DNA of 52,557 nt. Source: Planctomycetota bacterium (lineage in GTDB: Bacteria; Planctomycetota; UBA1135; GCA-002748355). Below are positions 48,537-52,557 of the stretch, in pieces. A model generated the notes under the pieces. That model saw only the letters and a list, made by a program, of their open reading frames with translations, searched no databases and had not been told where the DNA came from. Positions within the stretch are counted from its first letter, which is position 1, and every line of letters begins with the position of its first letter. The stretch covers positions 1 to 52,557 of the forward strand of contig PDSF01000052.1 of assembly GCA_002748355.1 (NCBI GenBank), given 5' to 3'. The position numbers and the translations under genes were made by a program.

Positions 48537-49775
48537 CTAGCTGCGGGTCGCGACGCCGCGGTAGCGCTCGGTGATGTATTCCGGACTCATCCCCGAGACT
48601 TCGCTGAGCTTTTGCATGGTTTCGGGGTTTTCGAAGTCCGAGTCCCTGAGCCGCATCTGGTAGGCCAGGGAGACCTCGTAGGACTCGGAGTCGAGATCGA
48701 CCAGGCGCACCTTGGTGCGACCGCTGCGCCGGTCTTCGAATTCCTCGAAGGGGATCACGCGGATCTTGCCCATCTCGAGGCAGACGATGCCTTGGCGTTG
48801 GCCGCGCAGAATCGCCCGCATTGCGCCGAAGCCAAGGTCACGGGTGTATTCGATGTCGAAGGGCACTGGGTCCTTGCAGCGGAGCTCGTAGCCGATGTTC
48901 TTCTCCATGATCGTCACCGGGACTTTGCGCTGCTCGAAGGTCCAGGCGACCTTCTGGCGCAGGGCAAAGCCGAGCGGCAGATCGTTCAGGCGCACGTGGC
49001 CGTGCGCATTGATCGTGCATTCGTCGCTTAGGTGCAGCTCCGCTGGGCGCAGCTTGTGCGCGAGCCCTTCGGCAATGACGACGACGCCGTCACGGCGACC
49101 GAGCATGAGTCTGCGGAGGATGCTCGCTTCGCAGAGCTTGGCGTAGTCGTCGATGCTGCAGTTGTCTTCGAACTCCTCGGGGATCAGCGTGAGCGGCACT
49201 CCGGCGGCCTTGCCGATGCCCATCGCCAAATGGCCGGCGTTGCGGCCCATCGTGACGACGAAGTACCAGCGCTGACAGGTGCGAGCATCCTCCATGATCG
49301 ATTGCACGACCTCGACGCCGAAGTCGCGGGCGGTTTGGAAGCCGAAGGTGGACATGCCTCCCGGGAGCGGGATGTCGTTGTCGATGGTCTTGGGCACGTG
49401 GACCACCGGGATGTCGATGGCGCGGGCGATGACCCGAGCTGCGTGGGAGGTGCCGTCGCCGCCGATCGAGATCAAGGCGTCGATGCCGAGTTCCTTGAGG
49501 GCCTCGACCATGCGCCCGAGTTCTTCGGGGTCGTCGACATTGCCGCGCCGGGAGATACCCAGCACCGAGCCACCGGTGAAGTGGATGCGCGATACCGCGT
49601 TGATGTCGAGCTCGCGCACCTGGTCGGTGCGCCCTTCGCCGATCCAGCGCAGGCCATCTCGTAGGCCGAGCACGCGCCAGCCGCGGTTCATAGCCTCGAT
49701 GGTGGCCGAGGAGATAACGCCATTCAGACCCGGAGCCGGGCCTCCGCCGCAGAAAATGCCGAGAGTCTTGGTCAT
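48537..49775 (-). CDS. pfk: 6-phosphofructokinase, probably ATP-dependent
   Basis: Phosphofructokinase commits fructose 6-phosphate to glycolysis. The 412-residue product has a GGGPAPGLNGV nucleotide loop, ISIGGDGTSHAA (105-113), PKTIDNDIP (128-136) and MGRNAGHLAMGIG. In the family, Gly at the position after GGD favours ATP, while Lys in PKTIDND is usual in pyrophosphate enzymes and in long ATP enzymes of plant and trypanosomatid type. The combination here points to the latter, ATP-dependent clade; this is inference. ATG at 49775 has only a weak Shine-Dalgarno. Opposed to pckA, it would be regulated for flux direction. Confidence 0.9.
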   Translation of the reverse strand: MTKTLGIFCGGGPAPGLNGVISSATIEAMNRGWRVLGLRDGLRWIGEGRTDQVRELDINAVSRIHFTGGSVLGISRRGNVDDPEELGRMVEALKELGIDALISIGGDGTSHAARVIARAIDIPVVHVPKTIDNDIPLPGGMSTFGFQTARDFGVEVVQSIMEDARTCQRWYFVVTMGRNAGHLAMGIGKAAGVPLTLIPEEFEDNCSIDDYAKLCEASILRRLMLGRRDGVVVIAEGLAHKLRPAELHLSDECTINAHGHVRLNDLPLGFALRQKVAWTFEQRKVPVTIMEKNIGYELRCKDPVPFDIEYTRDLGFGAMRAILRGQRQGIVCLEMGKIRVIPFEEFEDRRSGRTKVRLVDLDSESYEVSLAYQMRLRDSDFENPETMQKLSEVSGMSPEYITERYRGVATRS

Positions 49776-49841
49776 GGAGCGCCTAGCTGGCTGTTGAAAA
49801 CGTGTCGCGAGGGTGAGAGTGCTGGTTTGCGCAGTCCAGGT

Positions 49842-49891
49842 GCTGCCGAAAAACGCGCGGGCTACGCCATCGATTCGTTGAGACCTTCTGG
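49842..49891 (-). repeat. Dispersed intergenic palindrome, copy 4 (degenerate, minus orientation)
   Basis: On the minus strand this reads AGGTCTCAACGAATCGATGG and ends GCGTTTTTCGGCAGC, closely matching copy 3 at both ends but with a decayed inner right arm. It lies between the KaiC-like gene and phosphofructokinase, in the direction of transcription of both. Confidence 0.55.
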
Positions 49892-49957
49892 CCTGAGTTT
49901 GGGGAGTCGCGGGCGGAACTAGGCCGTCGCGCTAATGGGTCAACGGCCTGTAAGGCC

Positions 49958-51553
49958 TCAAAAGTTGAGCGGAAAGGGCGAGCAATCGAAGTTGTTGGCG
50001 ACGGACTTGAGGATGCGCATCTGGGTTCGAGATTGCATTTTGCCGTCCATCTCCTCTTCCTTGAGGTAGAGGTGGAAGACGTTGTCAAACAAAGCCAGAT
50101 GTGCTGCCGGGCTGTAATGGGGGTCGTGCATGGCGGTGCCCGGAGGCACGATGTCGATAAAGAGCGGGGTCACGCTCTTGTAGCGCAGGATGTCGAGCAT
50201 CGCCGGGATCAGAAAGTCCTGATCGGCCAGCAGGGGGAAGCGGCGGCCTAGTTGGCTCACGTTGTCAAAGGCGAGGCGCAGCTGTCCGTTGGTGCTGCGG
50301 TTGACCTGTTCGGTCGCCCGCACGATGTCGGAGACGAACTTACCGGCGGTGATGAACTCCGGGTGCAGGTAGAGCAGCTTGAAGTCCTTCTTGAGAGCCC
50401 GGGTCTCTTCCCCGTTTTCGTCGCGAAGAGCCTTCAGGCTGTCGAGACGCCAGCAGATGCGGTGGATGGCGTCAGGATCCTCCTTCGTCGAGATGCAGAT
50501 ACCGGCATCGCCGGCCTCGATGCCCTTGGCGAGGAAGCGCAGGGCGAAGCTGGTGTAGTGGGTGCCAGGCTCGGCCAGCAGGATGGAGGAGGAGAGGTGG
50601 GTCGGGCCCCAGTTGCCGTGGAAGGCTTGGTCGAGCGGTTCCTGGCCGAAGGAGATCGGCTCTTCGCCGCGTGGCGGCATGACCATGCAGTTTTCGTCGC
50701 GGGCGATGGAGAGCTGGGCGGGAACCGAGCTGTAGAGGTGGGCACCCGGGCCGCGCTCGCCGCGGGCGCCGAGAATGACCTCTTGTCTGCCTTTGCCGGC
50801 GATCGAGAAGTGGTGCTTACCGCGGTAGTAGTACTGGTGCCGCGCTTTGACGATCTCGATGGTCCGTTCGCGGAAGCTGTGCCCCGAGTCTTGGAAGGAC
50901 AGTTGGATCAAGACGTCGGTCGACAGCTCTTCTGCGCTTGGGAAGCGCGAGGTTAGCTGGCTGCTCTCTTCATGGATGAAGATGCCGTGCACGCCCTTTC
51001 GCATCAGATCGGTGCGGGTCCGCAGCAGGGCGCCGCGGCGGTCATCGTGCTCCAGGTCGTTGAGGAGCAGGCCGACGTTGTCGATGCAGACCATGCCCAC
51101 CGGTGCGGCGCGGCCGTAGTTGCCGATCTCGGCCTGGATCCACTCGATGTTGATATCGAAGCCATTGCCATCGCCCGTGGCCGGGTTGGCTTGGGTGATG
51201 ACCAGGCGGTTGTTTTCGCCCTTGGGCCCGGTGGTCTCCAGGCAGAGCTTCCGCGGGTGGCTGTCATCGATGATGTGCACGGGCTGTGGCGCACCGAAGA
51301 AGTTGCCGAAGTCCTGGACCAGCTTCTTGTAGAGGTCCGCTGGGCTCTGCTCGACGGAGTAGAAGAGGAAGGTGCGGCCATCCTCCGAGTCGCTCCACCA
51401 GGCCCGGGTCAGGATTTCGAGACCCAGTAGAGTCTTGCCGGTGCCGGCGTGGCCAGTCAGGAAGACGAAGGCGGCGGTGTCCTTCGGGTAGCGGATACCG
51501 CCACCGAGGATGGAGTCGAGGCCGTCAATGCCGGTCGAGAGTGTTTCGAACAA
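49958..51553 (-). CDS. Tandem KaiC/RAD55-like ATPase with one degenerate P-loop
   Basis: The product of about 531 residues has two RecA/KaiC-like domains. The first begins FETLSTGIDGLDSILGGG, with Walker A GHAGTGKT (34-41), an SVEQS segment with a single Glu (about 68), and Walker B VCIDNVG (about 155-161). The second (about 310-510) has a Walker A replaced by AEPGTHYT, without the GK(T/S), but keeps an LAFDNVS strand, so it probably does not hydrolyse ATP. It is a circadian-clock-like fold used widely for signalling or DNA repair; kaiA and kaiB are not in the window. TTG at 51553 is preferred (GGAG about six bases upstream, homology starts there); an in-frame TTG at 51628 is possible. Confidence 0.8.
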   Translation of the reverse strand: MFETLSTGIDGLDSILGGGIRYPKDTAAFVFLTGHAGTGKTLLGLEILTRAWWSDSEDGRTFLFYSVEQSPADLYKKLVQDFGNFFGAPQPVHIIDDSHPRKLCLETTGPKGENNRLVITQANPATGDGNGFDINIEWIQAEIGNYGRAAPVGMVCIDNVGLLLNDLEHDDRRGALLRTRTDLMRKGVHGIFIHEESSQLTSRFPSAEELSTDVLIQLSFQDSGHSFRERTIEIVKARHQYYYRGKHHFSIAGKGRQEVILGARGERGPGAHLYSSVPAQLSIARDENCMVMPPRGEEPISFGQEPLDQAFHGNWGPTHLSSSILLAEPGTHYTSFALRFLAKGIEAGDAGICISTKEDPDAIHRICWRLDSLKALRDENGEETRALKKDFKLLYLHPEFITAGKFVSDIVRATEQVNRSTNGQLRLAFDNVSQLGRRFPLLADQDFLIPAMLDILRYKSVTPLFIDIVPPGTAMHDPHYSPAAHLALFDNVFHLYLKEEEMDGKMQSRTQMRILKSVANNFDCSPFPLNF

Positions 51554-51833
51554 GGGGCGCTCCGGGACGATGAAAACGGAGGCAGATAGACCGAGGCGCC
51601 AGGGTAGGGGGCGGCTGGGCTGCTTCAACGGATCTTGCCGTCCTTGAGACGGATCCCAGCGACGGCAAGGGCCTCATCGTCCTGTCTTGGGGCTAGCCTG
51701 CTGTGGAAATAGGCGCCCAGTGGCTCTGTCGCGGCGGCGACGCCTGCTGTCGCTGCCGGGGCTTTGGCAGCAGCCCGCCGGGGCGCGGCCGCGAGGAGGA
51801 TGCGCTCGCGCTGCCGCCCGAACGCGCACAGCC

Positions 51834-52469
51834 TCAGGGCATTTCGTCGTGCAGGGCCAGCGGGTGCCAGGAGCGCAGCACGGCGCCGTCCTGGTAGACA
51901 TCGAGGACCCCATAGGCTGCGGGTGGCAGGGCCATCGCGGCCGCGCGCCGGATCGGCATGCCGAGGAGTCGCGAGGCCAAGCCGGAGATCAGCGGCGCGC
52001 CGGCCACCAGGAGGATGCTCTTCTGGTAGAGTGCGTCGACCCCTTCGCCCCACCAGGCCAGGGCGCGATCGACCGCATCCGCCAGGGTTTCGCCGCCCTG
52101 CGGGGCGACGAGGCCATAGTCCTTGAAGAACTCACGGAGCAGGGCTTGGTCGCTGCTCTGCAGCTCCTGCCAGCTCTTGCCCTCCCAATCGCCGAGAGCC
52201 GGATCGTGCAGGGCTTCGACCTGCTCTGCCGGCAAGCCGAGCCCTTCGCCAAGCGCCTCGGCCGTCTCGCGGCAGTGCCGGCTCGGCGCGCAGTAGAGCC
52301 GGTCCAAGCCCTGCCCCTCCAGGGACTGCAGCACCGTGAGCGTCTGCTCACGACCGCGCCGAGAGAGTTCGGCGTCGCGCTGGCCGAGGGCGAGGGCGCG
52401 GTAGGGTTCGGCAACTTGGGGATGCCGCAGCAATACGAGCCGGGCGCAGGTCTGAGGGTCTTCAAGCAT
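51834..52469 (-). CDS. Histidine phosphatase-family protein with altered second catalytic site
   Basis: The product of about 211 residues matches the phosphoglycerate mutase/CobC-type histidine phosphatase fold: LVLLRHPQV with catalytic Arg15-His16, APSRHCRETAEALG, and GDWEGKSWQEL with the acid residue Glu96. The usual second histidine motif (VSHGG-like) is replaced here by LLVAGAPL (Ala156 where His is expected), so catalytic activity is doubtful. ATG at 52469 is chosen over a TTG at 52511 because family homology begins at the next residues. It is on the same strand as the KaiC-like gene, with about 280 bp between. Function unknown. Confidence 0.75.
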   Translation of the reverse strand: MLEDPQTCARLVLLRHPQVAEPYRALALGQRDAELSRRGREQTLTVLQSLEGQGLDRLYCAPSRHCRETAEALGEGLGLPAEQVEALHDPALGDWEGKSWQELQSSDQALLREFFKDYGLVAPQGGETLADAVDRALAWWGEGVDALYQKSILLVAGAPLISGLASRLLGMPIRRAAAMALPPAAYGVLDVYQDGAVLRSWHPLALHDEMP

Positions 52470-52557
52470 GATGTATCTCGGGAGCCTCGCGGCTGGGAGC
52501 GGGCGGGTCAATGGCTTTTGAGTTTAGGTGGATGTTAGGTATGCTGCCGGGCATGGA

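Noticed and set aside
51625..51833. A protein-like stretch ending GIRLKDGKIR between the histidine phosphatase and the KaiC-like gene
   Set aside because: The frame has no ATG, GTG or TTG after the phosphatase stop and no Shine-Dalgarno; it is probably a shadow.

Overview
This is a GC-rich (roughly two-thirds G+C by eye) bacterial chromosomal window with densely packed, single-copy housekeeping genes, one tRNA and one decayed insertion sequence. The gene mix suggests a Planctomycetota-type organism: a secreted HEAT-repeat plus von Willebrand A protein, a large envelope protein built from carboxypeptidase-regulatory-like repeats, a SUMF1-type lipoprotein, a DUF5658-like membrane protein, SelB, and several very biased low-complexity proteins. 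That assignment is an inference from family composition; no rRNA or phylogenetic marker search was possible.

Layout. 1-288 is the 5' end of an anchored secreted protein that leaves the window. 397-3916 holds a methyltransferase, an OmpA-type lipoprotein, a SUMF1-like lipoprotein and the 16S rRNA dimethyltransferase rsmA, which converges on an M14 carboxypeptidase. 5330-9374 is dnaG then rpoD, followed by a very large hairpin at 9419-9492. 9640-18443 carries a zinc-ribbon coiled-coil protein, selB, a 909-residue acidic single-pass protein, a small zinc-ribbon protein, the HEAT/VWA protein and a DUF5658-like protein. 18512-20977 has an RdgC-like gene with a coupled partner, divergent from a D12-class adenine DNA methyltransferase. 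21101-25292 is pckA converging on aconitase, with a tandem-repeat spacer between. 25453-26529 is an extremely basic His-rich secreted repeat protein. 26780-28960 holds a TIM-barrel isomerase-like gene and a DHH phosphoesterase. 29313-30469 is an IS3-family element with three apparent one-base deletions. 30782-33351 is thiD coupled to an acyl-CoA synthetase. A tRNA-Gly follows at 33611, then a DUF4870 protein, a cystathionine beta-synthase-like enzyme and a sensor kinase. 38161-42343 is malate synthase plus isocitrate lyase. 42624-46959 is the 1205-residue repeat protein and a GT2 glycosyltransferase. The right end (47024-52469, minus strand) has a solute-binding protein, phosphofructokinase, a tandem KaiC-like ATPase and a histidine-phosphatase-family protein.

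How the genes fit together. Malate synthase, isocitrate lyase, aconitase and ATP-type PEP carboxykinase form a complete route from acetyl-CoA through the glyoxylate shunt to phosphoenolpyruvate; the acyl-CoA synthetase would feed acetyl-CoA from fatty acids. DnaG and RpoD keep the neighbourhood of the classical macromolecular-synthesis operon. SelB implies selenoprotein synthesis, but no selA, selC or selD is seen here.

Unexplained structure. The 10-mer GAGGATGCTC occurs 12 times on the two strands, about 100 times the random expectation. A dispersed intergenic palindrome family with core CTCGACGAATC...ATTCGCC...GTTTTCTG is present in at least four places. There are several short tandem arrays. 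Several proteins have unusual architecture or altered catalytic positions.
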